NCBI GenBank assembly: GCA_024742475.1
Contig: JANSYI010000012.1
Span: 161,698 to 225,697 of the forward strand
DNA length: 64,000 nucleotides
From: a bacterium
Lineage (GTDB): Bacteria > Myxococcota_A > Polyangia > Nannocystales > Nannocystaceae
Direction: 5' to 3'
The translations under genes were made by a program, and so were the position numbers. Position 1 is the stretch's first letter. Every line of letters starts with the position of its first letter. The notes below the pieces were generated by a model. That model saw only the letters and a program-made list of their open reading frames with translations. It ran no database searches and was not told where the DNA came from. This document shows positions 1 through 8,942 of this stretch, piece by piece.

Positions 1-538
1 CCCGCAGCCAGGTGCCCTGCACGCTGTCGAACGCGTTGCCATCGGGTTCTGCGAAGTCGGAGTCCACCGCGAAGAAGTGCACCGGACCCCACACGAAGTC
101 GTAGTAGCGCTCGTTGCCGGGCAGCTCGAAGTACTCGAGGTAGGGCGCCAGATCGGTGGTGCGCCAGTCGTGATTGCCCAGCGCCGGGAAGAATCGGTTG
201 CGGTCGGCACCGGGGCCGTACTCCCCGCGGTAGGGCGCGATGAAGCTGGCGTAGTGCTTGCCGACGTTCGCGTCGATCGTCTGCGCCGATCCGTTGGGGT
301 AGTTGTTGTCGCCGAGCGTGATGACCAGATCCGGCGCCGCCGCGCGCACCGTGGTCGCAACGGCGGCCTCGAAGGGTGAGTCGTCACCGAAGTCTCCGAT
401 CGCCACGAACGACACCGCCTCGCCGCGCTCACGGACCTCGATGCGAGCTTCCGGCGGGGGCTCGGCGATCGGTGCCCGGCACGAGGCGAGCACCGCGAGG
501 GCCAGCGCCGGCACCAGGCGCGTTGCGAATCGACTCAT
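1..538 (-). CDS. Metallophosphoesterase lipoprotein (3' end beyond window)
   Basis: The gene starts with ATG at 538 and runs off the left edge of the window, so only about 179 residues are visible. The N-terminus is a lipoprotein signal peptide with the lipobox LAVLASC, predicting export and lipid attachment. Three calcineurin-like phosphoesterase motifs follow in order: GDFGDD near residue 50, GDNNYPNG near residue 80 and GNHDW near residue 120. These carry the metal-binding Asp, Asn and His residues of the two-metal site. The spacing resembles purple acid phosphatases of the tartrate-resistant type. The substrate cannot be told and the C-terminal metal ligands lie outside the window. The family call is firm and the exact activity is inferred. 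Confidence 0.85.
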   Translation of the reverse strand, partial: MSRFATRLVPALALAVLASCRAPIAEPPPEARIEVRERGEAVSFVAIGDFGDDSPFEAAVATTVRAAAPDLVITLGDNNYPNGSAQTIDANVGKHYASFIAPYRGEYGPGADRNRFFPALGNHDWRTTDLAPYLEYFELPGNERYYDFVWGPVHFFAVDSDFAEPDGNAFDSVQGTWLR

Positions 539-562
539 GGTGCGCAGGGTGCCACGCGAGCG

Positions 563-1165
563 CTACTCGGTCGCGCTGTTGGCCGCGGGGCCCTCGACGT
601 CGCGCTCGCGCTCGAGCTGCTCGAGCCGCATGGGCAACAGCTCGGTCAGCGCCGTGTCGAGGCCGACCCCGAAGTTGAGCAGCGCCCGGCCGAGGATCCA
701 GTGGTCCTCGCGGGCTGCGGCGGCGCGCGTGCGGTCGGCGTCGTTCTTGCGGGTCTCCAGCTCTGCCATCAGGCGCGCCGTGCCCGAGCGGAGCGCCGCG
801 AGCTCCCAGACCCGCAGCTCGACGCGCGAAAACGCTGATACGCCGTGCTCGGCCAGGGCCTTCCACGTGGTCAGCTGCGCGCGCGCCAGCAGATAGCCGA
901 GCTCCTCGAGCTCTTGATCGTCGAGGTCTCGGGCCATGCGGAAGCTGCCCGATCCGTCGGCACCGCGTGCCCGCAGGACGACCACGTGGACGGTCTCGGG
1001 GTCCTCCGCGACCAGCTCGACCAAGCCTTCGTGATGCTTCGAGACCGCTCGGTTTCGCAGCGCGTCGAGCGTCTCGCGCCCCACCAGCTCGTCGGTGTCG
1101 GGCGAGACCACGAGCGCACGCCGGGGTCCGTTGGCGGTCGTGATGGTGCGGTAGACACTGTTCAT
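563..1165 (-). CDS. Hypothetical protein, 200 aa
   Basis: I do not recognise this family. The protein is soluble, rich in Glu, Arg and Leu, with no signal peptide, membrane segment or obvious catalytic motif. The middle (about residues 60-120) reads as alternating beta and helix, and the C-terminal half looks helical. An upstream in-frame start at 1204 exists. I chose ATG 1165 (N-terminus MNSVYRT) because a TATCGT box lies nine bases upstream, matching the pattern seen at other starts in this window. The gene lies between the exported phosphoesterase and the FHA/DsbA gene on the same strand, but the gaps give no strong operon signal. Confidence 0.6.
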   Translation of the reverse strand: MNSVYRTITTANGPRRALVVSPDTDELVGRETLDALRNRAVSKHHEGLVELVAEDPETVHVVVLRARGADGSGSFRMARDLDDQELEELGYLLARAQLTTWKALAEHGVSAFSRVELRVWELAALRSGTARLMAELETRKNDADRTRAAAAREDHWILGRALLNFGVGLDTALTELLPMRLEQLERERDVEGPAANSATE

Positions 1166-1174
1166 CGCGCCCGC

Positions 1175-1180
1175 ACGATA
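1175..1180 (-). promoter_or_regulatory. TATCGT -10-like box
   Basis: TATCGT on the minus strand ends nine bases before ATG 1165 and no Shine-Dalgarno sequence lies between them. The spacing would place the transcript start at or next to the start codon. It is one of thirteen such boxes in this window. Confidence 0.4.
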
Positions 1181-1285
1181 CAGCCCGCGGGCCGGTTTGG
1201 GCACTGCGCGGACGGCGTCCCTGCGGGCTGAGCGCTGAAATCCGAGCCCATGGGCGGGACGGCCCGATGCCTCGGCTCTGCGGGC

Positions 1286-4200
1286 TCAGATGCCGTCGCC
1301 GAGCTCGGCCTCGACGAGCGCCTCGAGCTGCTCCGCCGATTGCGCGCCCGTGACCCGGCGTCCGTTGATGAAGAACGTCGGCGTGACCGTCGCGTCGTTG
1401 TCGGCGCACATCGTCTGCTGCGCTGCGACCGCGGCCGCCGTCTCCTCGGAGGCGTAGTCGGCCTCGAACTTCTTCACGTCCAGCCCCAGGCGCGCCGCGT
1501 ACCGCTTGTAGTCGGCGTCGGTGCGCGCCTTGCTTCGCTGATCGCCGAAGAGCGCGTCGTGCATCTCCCAGAACTTGCCCTGGGCTTTCGCGGCTTCGGC
1601 TGCACGTGCGGCCGGCTCGGCGCCGGGGTGGTACTCGAGCGGGTTGTGGGCGAAGAAGAGCGCCGCGGAGGGGAAGCCCTCCAGCGTCTCGTCGAGGACC
1701 TTGCGTGACCGCGCGCAGAACGGGCAGTCGAAGTCGCCGCACTCGATGATCTCGACCTGGGCAAACGAGCTGGCCCCCTTGCGCGGCAGCCCGTCGGTGC
1801 TGACGGCGTAGCGCTTCGCGTCGGCCGAGGGCAGGGCGATGGCCGTCCGCGGCTGCACGACCTCGGGCGCAAAGTGGGTGAGCATGTCTTCGTAGAGGCG
1901 CTTGCGGGTGTTGCCGCGACGCTCGACGAACTTCTTGGCGCGCTCGAGCTCCTCTTCGATCACCACGTTGAAGGCCGAGGCGCTCTGCCGGCCACCGAGG
2001 TAGCGCCCGTTGATGAAGAACGCCGGCGTCCCGCGGATGCCGAACTTGGTCGCGGTGTCGAGGTCGCGCTGAAGCCTGCGGTCGACGTCGGCGCTGGCAA
2101 GGTCGGTGGCGTAGCGGACCATGTCGAGCCCGGCCTCTCGAGCCGCCGACTCGATCATGTCGGCGTCGAGCCGGTTGCCACGCTCGAAGAGCGCGTCGTG
2201 CATCGCCCAGAACTCGTCCTGCTCGGCCGCGGCCAACGCAGCCTTGGCAGCCGGCCGTGCCCACGTGTGCACGTCCTCGAGCGGAAGGTGTCGAAAGACC
2301 AGCCGCACGTCGTCGCCGTGCTGGGCGAGCACCTCGTCGATGGCGCTGGTGACCGCGCGGCAGTGCTGGCACTCGAAGTCCCCGAACATCACGATCGTGA
2401 CCAGGGCGTCCTTGCGTCCGCGAATCTGCGGCGCGTCGCCCAGCCCGACCGCGTAGTTGACGTCGGGTTGCGGGCTGTCGCTGTCGGGATCGTCCACCCG
2501 GTGCGGCCACAGGTCGTCCACGTAGGGCACGGCCTTGGGCTCGGCCCCCGAGGGCTCGTCGGGATCACGGGCCTGGGCGGGGTCTTCATCCGGCTTGGGT
2601 CCGGGGGCGGGGTGCTTGGCGTCGCAGGCCGCCAGCCCCTGAAACGACTCGGTCTCGAGGTAGCAGTCCAGCCGCGCGGTCGTGGTGACCTGCGGGTCGT
2701 CGCAGTGCTCCTGCACCGTCCGCTCGATCTCCCACGCGACCTCGAGCGACGCGCCATTCTCCTCGAGGGACTTGCGGCTCAGCGCGAGCACGTGCTTCGA
2801 CAGGGCGGCGCATCGCGAGGCCCGGCTCGCGCGGGCGAGCTCGGTGCTCATCGTCTCGCCCACCATGTCGCTGGCCTTGGCGAGCAGCCCCTCGAGGCCG
2901 ACGTCGTCCTCGGTGTGCAGGCTCTGGCGCATCACGAACGTCCGGCCCTTGCGTTCGGTTCGCATCGTCGAGGTCTGCAGCAGGTCGATCAGGGGCTGCA
3001 CCTCTTCGAGCTCCTCGGCGTCGCGGGGGCGAAGCAGCGGGCGCACGGCCTGGGCTATCGCTTCGATGTCCGCGAACGCGGCCGCGTGGTTGCCCTTGCG
3101 CATCGCCTTGGCGATGGAGTCGTGCCGGGGGCTGTCGAGGAATGGCGCGTCCGGACCGTTGATGATGCTCGCCGCGTCGAGCGGGCCGACGAGCAGCCAC
3201 ATCAGGTCGTCGTGCACGAAGAGCTGGAAGTCGGGCCGCTCGGAGTCCGCGTCGCCGGGCATGGTGTAGACCGGCACGTCGCCGACCTGTCGCTGCGACA
3301 CCGCGACCCCTTCGATCTCGGTGAAGCTCTTCTCGTAGACCCGCGCGAGGGTCTCGCTGGCCTTCTTGCCGTCGAGCACGCCGACCCACAGGGCGACCTG
3401 CAGGTCTTGGGGGCGGTCGCGGTCCGGCGGCAGCGCGTTCAAGGAGACGCCGAACCCGCCCGAGAGGTTCTGCGTCACGTCGGCGCGCAGGTCGACGCCG
3501 AGCTCGCTCGACACGCCCTTCTCGATGACCGACAAACTCTGGCCCAACGCCGTCGCTGCGCCTCCGAGCGCGCGGTCGAGCGCGGGCCCGTTGAGCTGCA
3601 CGTCGTACGCGGCGAGGACGGGGCCGGCGATTTTGGACAGGGCCTTGCCGTCGCGTTTGGCGTCGTCGAGCACCTCGAGGTGCCGGCTGCCCTCGCGCAC
3701 GACCACCTCGTAGGTCACGTGGATCGCGTCGCGCTCGTGGCTGAGCGCCATGGCGAAGCCGTCGAGGTCGGCGAGCGCGAGCCGAGCGACGAGGAAGCTG
3801 GCCCCCGAGGGCAGCGCGTTGCGCAGCGCAGCGCCGTCGACGTAGGCCAGCGCGAGGCTGTCTCCGGCGGGCGGAAGCAGGGCCCCGAAAGCCTCGGTCT
3901 TGGCGAGCGAGTCGTCGGCGCGAAGGCTGGCCAACGCTTCGGCGTGTGTCTCGACGTCCTCGCTCCAGCCCGGACGCGGCGCGAACACCAGCACGCTCCG
4001 CTCGCCTCGGTGCAGCACGGCCACGCCGCGCTCGTCCCACCAGTGCCCGTCGAGCTCGCCGAACGTCTTGTCGGACCACAGCTTGGACTCGGGGCTGGTG
4101 CCGAGCAGCCGCGGCAGCTGCTCGGCCAGCGCGGTCAGGAACGTCTCGCGATCGGTGACCCCGAGCGAGACCGCAAACGTCGGCGCCTTGGCGTCGAGCA

Positions 4201-5485
4201 GCGCGATGCCGACGGGCGCCGAGGCGTCGATGCCCTTGGCCGCCCATGCCTGAGCATCGAACGTGTCGAAGCCGAGGGCCTCGGTGCGCAGCGCCTTCCA
4301 GTGCGCGTCGTCTTCGGCGCTCGAGAGCAGCGCGACGGTCTCGTCGACGGACTCGATGGCGATGAACGCGACCGTCGAAGAGGGCAGCTCGCTCGCGACT
4401 TCGTCGGCAAAGGCGACGCCGCGCGCCGCGATGAGCGTGTAGACGAGGTAGGCCAGCCCAGCCACGGCACCCACGCCCAGGGCGGAGAGCCCGGTGAGCA
4501 TGAACAGTCGACCCCACCGTCGCTTCGGGGCGGCGGCAGGTCGGGGTCCCGTGGCCGGCCGCGACTTGGCGTCGGCTCCGGACTTGATGACGGCATTGGC
4601 GACCGGGGCGCGAAAGACCTCCTTCTTTGCGCTGGGCTTCGCGTTGGACGTGCTCGGCGCGGGCTCGGCGGTGGTCGGGACGGACTCTGGCGCGGGGGCG
4701 GGCGCCGCGGGGGGTTCTTGCAGCGTCGCGTCGGTCGAGACCGCGCTGGGCGGCTCGGTGCCGGCGGGCACGGTGCGCGAGGCGGCGGGCGTCGACGTGC
4801 TGCCTGCCGGTCCCGGCAGCGTCGGGCCCGAGACGGCTTTGACCACGGTGGGCTCGTGAGGCTCGGGAGCCGGCTCTGGCGTGGCGGGGACGGTGCTCGA
4901 AGCGCCGCTGTGGGTGCCGGGTGCGGTCGGGGACGAGCTCGGCGCGTGCGGCCCGCTGAGGGTCGAGTTGGACGGCTTCACCTTGGGCGCGACGTGGGTC
5001 GACTCGGCCACGGGCGCGGGCGTGCCCAGCGAGACCGGCGAAGGCGGTGTCCACCCCGGCGGCGGCGCGACGGGCCCGGGGTTGGGGCTGCCGACGATCG
5101 TGTCGTGGCTGGGCGCGTCGGTCTTGACCTTGGTGCGACCGACCGCGGTCTGCCCGGGGCGGACCTCCTCGTGCGCGCCGTCGATCTCGATCAGTTGCAG
5201 CTGGGTGTTGCCGCAGTAGAACGACTGGCCCTCGAAGAGGGCGAACTGGGGCAGCTTCTCACCGTCGCGCCAGGTGCCGTTGCTGCTGCCGAGGTCGCGG
5301 ACGATGACGTGCCCCGAGGAGACGTCGATCTCCGCGTGCACGGCCGAGGACTCGAGGTCACCCAAGACGATGTCGCCCGACTCGCGGCCGACGATGTTCT
5401 GCGCCTTGGTGAGCGTGACGCGGTACGGCGCCCGCTCGGGCGTCGAGACTTCGAAGATGAGCTTGGGGGTCGGAGTCAGCGCCAC
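1286..5485 (-). CDS. FHA domain - membrane segment - tandem DsbA-like thioredoxin protein, 1,399 aa
   Basis: The start is GTG 5485, preceded by the ribosome site GAAGGGAA. Residues 1-100 form an FHA phosphothreonine-binding domain with GRES at 33-36, SxxH at 47-50 and GSSNGT at 66-71. A Pro/Ser/Thr-rich linker runs to about residue 310, then a membrane helix at about 322-345. A long region after it resembles DUF3352-type extracytoplasmic domains. The C-terminus holds two DsbA-like domains, each with an active-site pair: C1039-QH-C1042 and C1254-PF-C1257. Each is followed by the TP-FFINGR cis-proline segment typical of DsbA. The topology implies a cytoplasmic phosphopeptide reader joined to two oxidoreductase domains outside the inner membrane. 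A role linking kinase signalling to envelope disulfide chemistry is inference. Confidence 0.85.
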   Translation of the reverse strand: MALTPTPKLIFEVSTPERAPYRVTLTKAQNIVGRESGDIVLGDLESSAVHAEIDVSSGHVIVRDLGSSNGTWRDGEKLPQFALFEGQSFYCGNTQLQLIEIDGAHEEVRPGQTAVGRTKVKTDAPSHDTIVGSPNPGPVAPPPGWTPPSPVSLGTPAPVAESTHVAPKVKPSNSTLSGPHAPSSSPTAPGTHSGASSTVPATPEPAPEPHEPTVVKAVSGPTLPGPAGSTSTPAASRTVPAGTEPPSAVSTDATLQEPPAAPAPAPESVPTTAEPAPSTSNAKPSAKKEVFRAPVANAVIKSGADAKSRPATGPRPAAAPKRRWGRLFMLTGLSALGVGAVAGLAYLVYTLIAARGVAFADEVASELPSSTVAFIAIESVDETVALLSSAEDDAHWKALRTEALGFDTFDAQAWAAKGIDASAPVGIALLDAKAPTFAVSLGVTDRETFLTALAEQLPRLLGTSPESKLWSDKTFGELDGHWWDERGVAVLHRGERSVLVFAPRPGWSEDVETHAEALASLRADDSLAKTEAFGALLPPAGDSLALAYVDGAALRNALPSGASFLVARLALADLDGFAMALSHERDAIHVTYEVVVREGSRHLEVLDDAKRDGKALSKIAGPVLAAYDVQLNGPALDRALGGAATALGQSLSVIEKGVSSELGVDLRADVTQNLSGGFGVSLNALPPDRDRPQDLQVALWVGVLDGKKASETLARVYEKSFTEIEGVAVSQRQVGDVPVYTMPGDADSERPDFQLFVHDDLMWLLVGPLDAASIINGPDAPFLDSPRHDSIAKAMRKGNHAAAFADIEAIAQAVRPLLRPRDAEELEEVQPLIDLLQTSTMRTERKGRTFVMRQSLHTEDDVGLEGLLAKASDMVGETMSTELARASRASRCAALSKHVLALSRKSLEENGASLEVAWEIERTVQEHCDDPQVTTTARLDCYLETESFQGLAACDAKHPAPGPKPDEDPAQARDPDEPSGAEPKAVPYVDDLWPHRVDDPDSDSPQPDVNYAVGLGDAPQIRGRKDALVTIVMFGDFECQHCRAVTSAIDEVLAQHGDDVRLVFRHLPLEDVHTWARPAAKAALAAAEQDEFWAMHDALFERGNRLDADMIESAAREAGLDMVRYATDLASADVDRRLQRDLDTATKFGIRGTPAFFINGRYLGGRQSASAFNVVIEEELERAKKFVERRGNTRKRLYEDMLTHFAPEVVQPRTAIALPSADAKRYAVSTDGLPRKGASSFAQVEIIECGDFDCPFCARSRKVLDETLEGFPSAALFFAHNPLEYHPGAEPAARAAEAAKAQGKFWEMHDALFGDQRSKARTDADYKRYAARLGLDVKKFEADYASEETAAAVAAQQTMCADNDATVTPTFFINGRRVTGAQSAEQLEALVEAELGDGI

Positions 5486-5679
5486 GTTGAGTTCCCTTCG
5501 GCACAGGGCGCGGAGTGAGGCCCGCGTGCGGCCGTTTGGGGGCCTTGCGAGTATCCCCAGGGCCACCGCGGCGCGCAACCGAGAGCCCCGCAGCCATACG
5601 CACGAGGCGGCGGCGGCGGTCTGTCCAGCACGCCCTGGGGGGCAACGGTCTGACGTGCCGACCCATTCCCAGCGTCTGC

Positions 5680-5685
5680 TACGGT
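5680..5685 (+). promoter_or_regulatory. TACGGT -10-like box
   Basis: TACGGT ends nine bases before ATG 5695 of hrpB, with no purine-rich ribosome site between. It supports that start over an upstream in-frame extension to 5515. Confidence 0.4.
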
Positions 5686-5694
5686 CCCGATTCG

Positions 5695-8112
5695 ATGCAC
5701 CCCTTGCCGATCGACGCGCTACAGCAGCGGTTTGTTTCCGCCTGCCGCCCCGGCGCGCGGCTGGTCGTCTCCGCGCCAACGGGATCGGGCAAGTCGACGC
5801 GGCTGCCGTGGTGGATGGCCGACGCGCTGGGGGGACGGGTGCTCGTCGTGGAGCCGCGACGCGTCGCCGCGCGGGCGCTCGCCACCCATGGAGCCAAGAT
5901 TCGCGGCGAGTCGGTGGGGGCGCGGGTGGGCTACCGCGTCCGCTTCGACGCGGCGGAGTCGGACGACACGCAGATCTTGTTCGTCACGCCGGGCATGGCG
6001 CTGGCGCTGCTCTCGGGCGAGGCGCCGGGCTTCGCGGGGGTGCTGGTCGACGAGTTTCACGAGCGCGGGTGGGAGACCGACCTGGTCACGGCGCTGGTGC
6101 GCAGCGGTCGGCTGGGGCCCGACGCGGCGCTGGTTGTCTGCTCGGCGACGCTGGCCCGCGACGCGCTGTGCGAGGCGCTCGGCGCAGCGGCGCTGTCGGG
6201 AGAGGGGCGCGCCTTCGACGTCTCGCTGCGATGGAGCGGGGATGGGGGGCCCTCGCTCGAGGGGTTGCCCGATCGGGTTCGCGCCGCGGTGCACGAAGCC
6301 CTGAAGGATGACGACGGCGACGTGCTCGTGTTCCTGCCGGGCAAGCGCGAGATCTCCGGGTGCGCGGCCGCGCTGTCGGATCTGCGCGAGGCTGACGTGG
6401 TGCCGCTGCACGGAGGGCTCTCGTCGGCGCAGATGCAGCGCGTGCTCGGACCCAGCCCGCGCCGGCGCGTGTTCTTGGCGACGAACGTCGCCGAGACCTC
6501 GCTGACGATCCCCTCGGTCACCGCGGTGATCGACAGCGGTTTGGAGCGGCGGCACGTGCATCGTGGCGGCAAGGTCGTGCTGGCGGTCGTGCCGATCTCC
6601 CTCGCTTCGGCGGAGCAGCGGCGGGGCAGGGCGGGGCGCGTCCGGGCGGGCACGTGCACGCGCCTGTGGTCCGAAGCGTTCGTCCTCAGCGAGAACACGC
6701 CACCGCAGATCGAGCGCATCGATCTCGACGACGTGCTGCTGCGGGCGGGCATGTGCGGCGTGCCCCCGGCGGAGGCGCCGGCGCTGCCGTGGGTCACGAG
6801 CCCGCCGCGCTTCGCCGTGGACGCGGCGCTGTCTCGGCTCGTGGCCAGCGGGGCGGTGGGAGTCGACGGCGGGTTGACCTCGAGCGGACGGGTGCAAGCC
6901 AAGCTCCCGGTGTCGTGGGCCGCGGCGCGGGTGCTCACCGACCCGCCGGCGGAGCTCGCCTCGGCGCTGTGCGACGTGGTGGCGGTGATGGAGGTCGGCC
7001 GCGACCTGCTCGATGGGCGCTGCTCGGAGGCGCAGGCGGCGGATCGTGCAGACCTCTTTCACGGGGCGAAGGACGAGGTCGAGGTGGCGCTTCGGTGCCT
7101 GCGTGAGGGCGACGCTCGTCGGCACGGGCTGCGTGGGCGCACGCTCGAGGAGTGCCGCCGGCTGTCGCGTTCGCTGGCGCGGGCGATCGGCGCGAAGGGG
7201 GATCGGGCCGCCGATCCGCGCGCGCTGGCGCGCTGCATCGCGGCCGCCGTGCCCGAGCTGGTCTTCGTCCGACGGCCGCGTGCGGACAAGTCCAAGGGCA
7301 AGCCGTCGCGCGGGGGCGAGCCGTGGGGCAACGGGGAGGTCGAGATCTTCGTGCAGCCCTACGCGGTGCCCTCGGTCGAGGCGCAGCCGCCGGGCCCCGC
7401 TGCCGGGGTCGTGCTCGAGCGCGAGTGGCTCGGGGTCGGGCACAGGGCGCGCGGGGTGGGGCGGCTGCTGATGCGGCTCGAGATCGCCGACCTGGCCTCG
7501 CTGGGTTTGGGTGAGGCGAGCGCGGGGGAGATTCGGGTGGTGCGTCGGCGCGTGGTCGCGGAGGTCACGCGGAGCTTGGCGGGCGTCGAGCTCTCGCGCG
7601 AGGTCGAGCCGCTCGAAGGCGAGGCGCTGGCCGACGCGCTGGTCACGTTGGTGCTTCGCGGCACGCTGATGAAGGGCCTCGCCCCGGCGCTGCTCGACGC
7701 GCTGCATGCCTGGTCGGTGCTCGCGGCGTGGGGGCGCCGCGAGGGCACGGCGCTGCCCGACCCTCCGCCCGACGCGGCGACGTACCTGCGGGCGCGCCTG
7801 CAGACGCTGGGCGTCGAAGGCCTCGAAGACCTGTCGCTGCTCGAGCCCGATGACGTGCTGCCCGCAGTGACGCCGATGGCGGTCGAGGCCGGGATGGATC
7901 CACGCCTGGCGACTGCGCTGCCCGAAGACCTCCCGCGCACGCTCGAGCTGCCCGGTGGGCGCTACGCGTGCACGGTGGACGTCTCGACCCGAACCGTCGA
8001 GCTGGCGCCGCTGGGCAAGACGAAGAAGGAGCCCGCCGTCGGCTTGCTGCCGCGCTTTCGCGGGTTCTCGGTGGTGTTCGTCAAAGCGAGCCGCCGGCTG
8101 CGGCTGCGCTGA
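5695..8112 (+). CDS. hrpB: DEAH-type ATP-dependent helicase HrpB, 805 aa
   Basis: This is a superfamily 2 helicase of the HrpB family. Motif I, APTGSGKST, lies at about residues 29-37. Motif II is DEFHER, the variant characteristic of HrpB and HrpA. Motif III is CSATL, and motif VI is QRRGRAGR at about residues 305-312. The length matches known HrpB proteins (about 800-850 residues), and the C-terminal third corresponds to the HrpB_C region. The protein is cytoplasmic and expected to unwind RNA; its cellular role is poorly defined in most bacteria. The frame is open upstream to 5515, but ATG 5695 gives the family's usual N-terminus and has the TACGGT box in front. Confidence 0.93.
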   Translation: MHPLPIDALQQRFVSACRPGARLVVSAPTGSGKSTRLPWWMADALGGRVLVVEPRRVAARALATHGAKIRGESVGARVGYRVRFDAAESDDTQILFVTPGMALALLSGEAPGFAGVLVDEFHERGWETDLVTALVRSGRLGPDAALVVCSATLARDALCEALGAAALSGEGRAFDVSLRWSGDGGPSLEGLPDRVRAAVHEALKDDDGDVLVFLPGKREISGCAAALSDLREADVVPLHGGLSSAQMQRVLGPSPRRRVFLATNVAETSLTIPSVTAVIDSGLERRHVHRGGKVVLAVVPISLASAEQRRGRAGRVRAGTCTRLWSEAFVLSENTPPQIERIDLDDVLLRAGMCGVPPAEAPALPWVTSPPRFAVDAALSRLVASGAVGVDGGLTSSGRVQAKLPVSWAAARVLTDPPAELASALCDVVAVMEVGRDLLDGRCSEAQAADRADLFHGAKDEVEVALRCLREGDARRHGLRGRTLEECRRLSRSLARAIGAKGDRAADPRALARCIAAAVPELVFVRRPRADKSKGKPSRGGEPWGNGEVEIFVQPYAVPSVEAQPPGPAAGVVLEREWLGVGHRARGVGRLLMRLEIADLASLGLGEASAGEIRVVRRRVVAEVTRSLAGVELSREVEPLEGEALADALVTLVLRGTLMKGLAPALLDALHAWSVLAAWGRREGTALPDPPPDAATYLRARLQTLGVEGLEDLSLLEPDDVLPAVTPMAVEAGMDPRLATALPEDLPRTLELPGGRYACTVDVSTRTVELAPLGKTKKEPAVGLLPRFRGFSVVFVKASRRLRLR

Positions 8113-8121
8113 TGGTGGCGG

Positions 8122-8363
8122 TCAGTCGGTGATGCGATGCTGGCGGATGAGCTCCACCTCCTGGATTCGATCCGCAACGTGCTTGTCCCAGACGATGATG
8201 CCTTGCACCTCGTGGAAGTTGGGACTCAGCATGCCGGCCACGCCCAGGAGCTGTTCGAGTCCGGCGTGATTGGCAACCCACTCCGTGAAGGTCGGTGCGG
8301 CCGTGCCTGACGGAAGCGCTGCATGATCTCGGGCTGGAGTGGTGTGGTCTCGGTCTGCGTCAT
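8122..8363 (-). pseudogene. Frameshifted small protein gene, about 80 codons
   Basis: On the minus strand an ATG at 8363 begins MTQTETTPLQPEIMQRFRQ in one frame. That frame then degenerates and stops. A different frame carries the convincing sequence TAAPTFTEWVANHAGLEQ and continues through IIVWDKHVADRIQEVELI to a TGA at 8122-8124. The total length of 242 bases is not a multiple of three. A single-base indel around 8300-8312 would join the halves into one protein of about 80 residues. I do not recognise the family. It could be a decayed gene or a sequencing error. It lies just downstream of three small genes on the same strand. Confidence 0.5.
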
Positions 8364-8394
8364 CGTTCAGAACCGTAGAGCGTCGAGCACGATT

Positions 8395-8655
8395 TTACTT
8401 CGTGCTGGGTACTGCTCTCAGCCTCGCCTCGAACTCGCGAATCGGCGTTTCGGTACTACTAGCGGCCTCGAGAACATCTTCTACGACCACGCGGTCATGT
8501 TCTAGATCGACGGATACTTCGAAGCGGTTGAACTCGAAGGTTTTCCTCCCTGCGACCGCCGTGCTTCTAGCCTCGGCGATCCAACCCAGGATGAGGTCGC
8601 GAGCGTAGGCGCTGCACTCCTCGTCGAAAAACTGGCCAAGCAAATCTTCATCCAT
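8395..8655 (-). CDS. Hypothetical small acidic protein, 86 aa
   Basis: I chose ATG 8655 (N-terminus MDEDLLGQFF) because GAGGAA lies about ten bases upstream as a ribosome site. A longer frame exists but would overlap the upstream gene. The predicted protein is acidic and mixed alpha/beta, with the segment FEFNRFEVSVDLEHDRVVVE reading as a beta meander. It has no signal peptide or membrane helix. It sits in a minus-strand run with a barstar-like inhibitor, so an immunity or accessory function is possible, but nothing in the sequence proves that. Its codons are less GC-biased than those of the genes around the block. Confidence 0.65.
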   Translation of the reverse strand: MDEDLLGQFFDEECSAYARDLILGWIAEARSTAVAGRKTFEFNRFEVSVDLEHDRVVVEDVLEAASSTETPIREFEARLRAVPSTK

Positions 8656-8666
8656 CAGATTTTTCC

Positions 8667-8942
8667 TCAGAACGCAAACGCTGACTTGATGACGCCATAT
8701 TTCACGAACACCGCTTCCAGAAAGACACACAGGTTGTGGACCACCTGGTCTACGAGCTCCGGGACGAGGGCCGCGAACTTGGCAAGCGCCTCGTCCTCAA
8801 CACCCGCGAGAGTCCCGCGGACCCGTGCCGCGTCCTCGCCGTTCACTTGGCCGAGGAGTAGGTTCCGAGCCTCCTCGATCGAGGGGGCACGTACCTGCTT
8901 CACAAGCAGTTCGCCGATTCGACCGAGGTCAGCTTCGCTCAT
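8667..8942 (-). CDS. Hypothetical protein, 91 aa
   Basis: ATG 8942 lies inside the 3' end of the barstar-like gene with a 14-bp overlap, which suggests translational coupling. The protein begins MSEADLGRIGELLVKQVRAP and appears largely helical. A hydrophobic C-terminal stretch near residues 60-85 (VVHNLCVFLEAVFVKYGVI) is too polar to be called a membrane helix with confidence. No known family is recognised. By position it is the second gene of a three- or four-gene unit led by the inhibitor. Confidence 0.65.
   Translation of the reverse strand: MSEADLGRIGELLVKQVRAPSIEEARNLLLGQVNGEDAARVRGTLAGVEDEALAKFAALVPELVDQVVHNLCVFLEAVFVKYGVIKSAFAF

Noticed and set aside
1874..5518. A 1,214-codon open frame on the plus strand opposite the FHA/DsbA gene
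   Set aside because: It is the antisense shadow of a real gene in GC-rich DNA. It has no recognisable domain, while the minus frame has FHA and CxxC motifs and a ribosome site.
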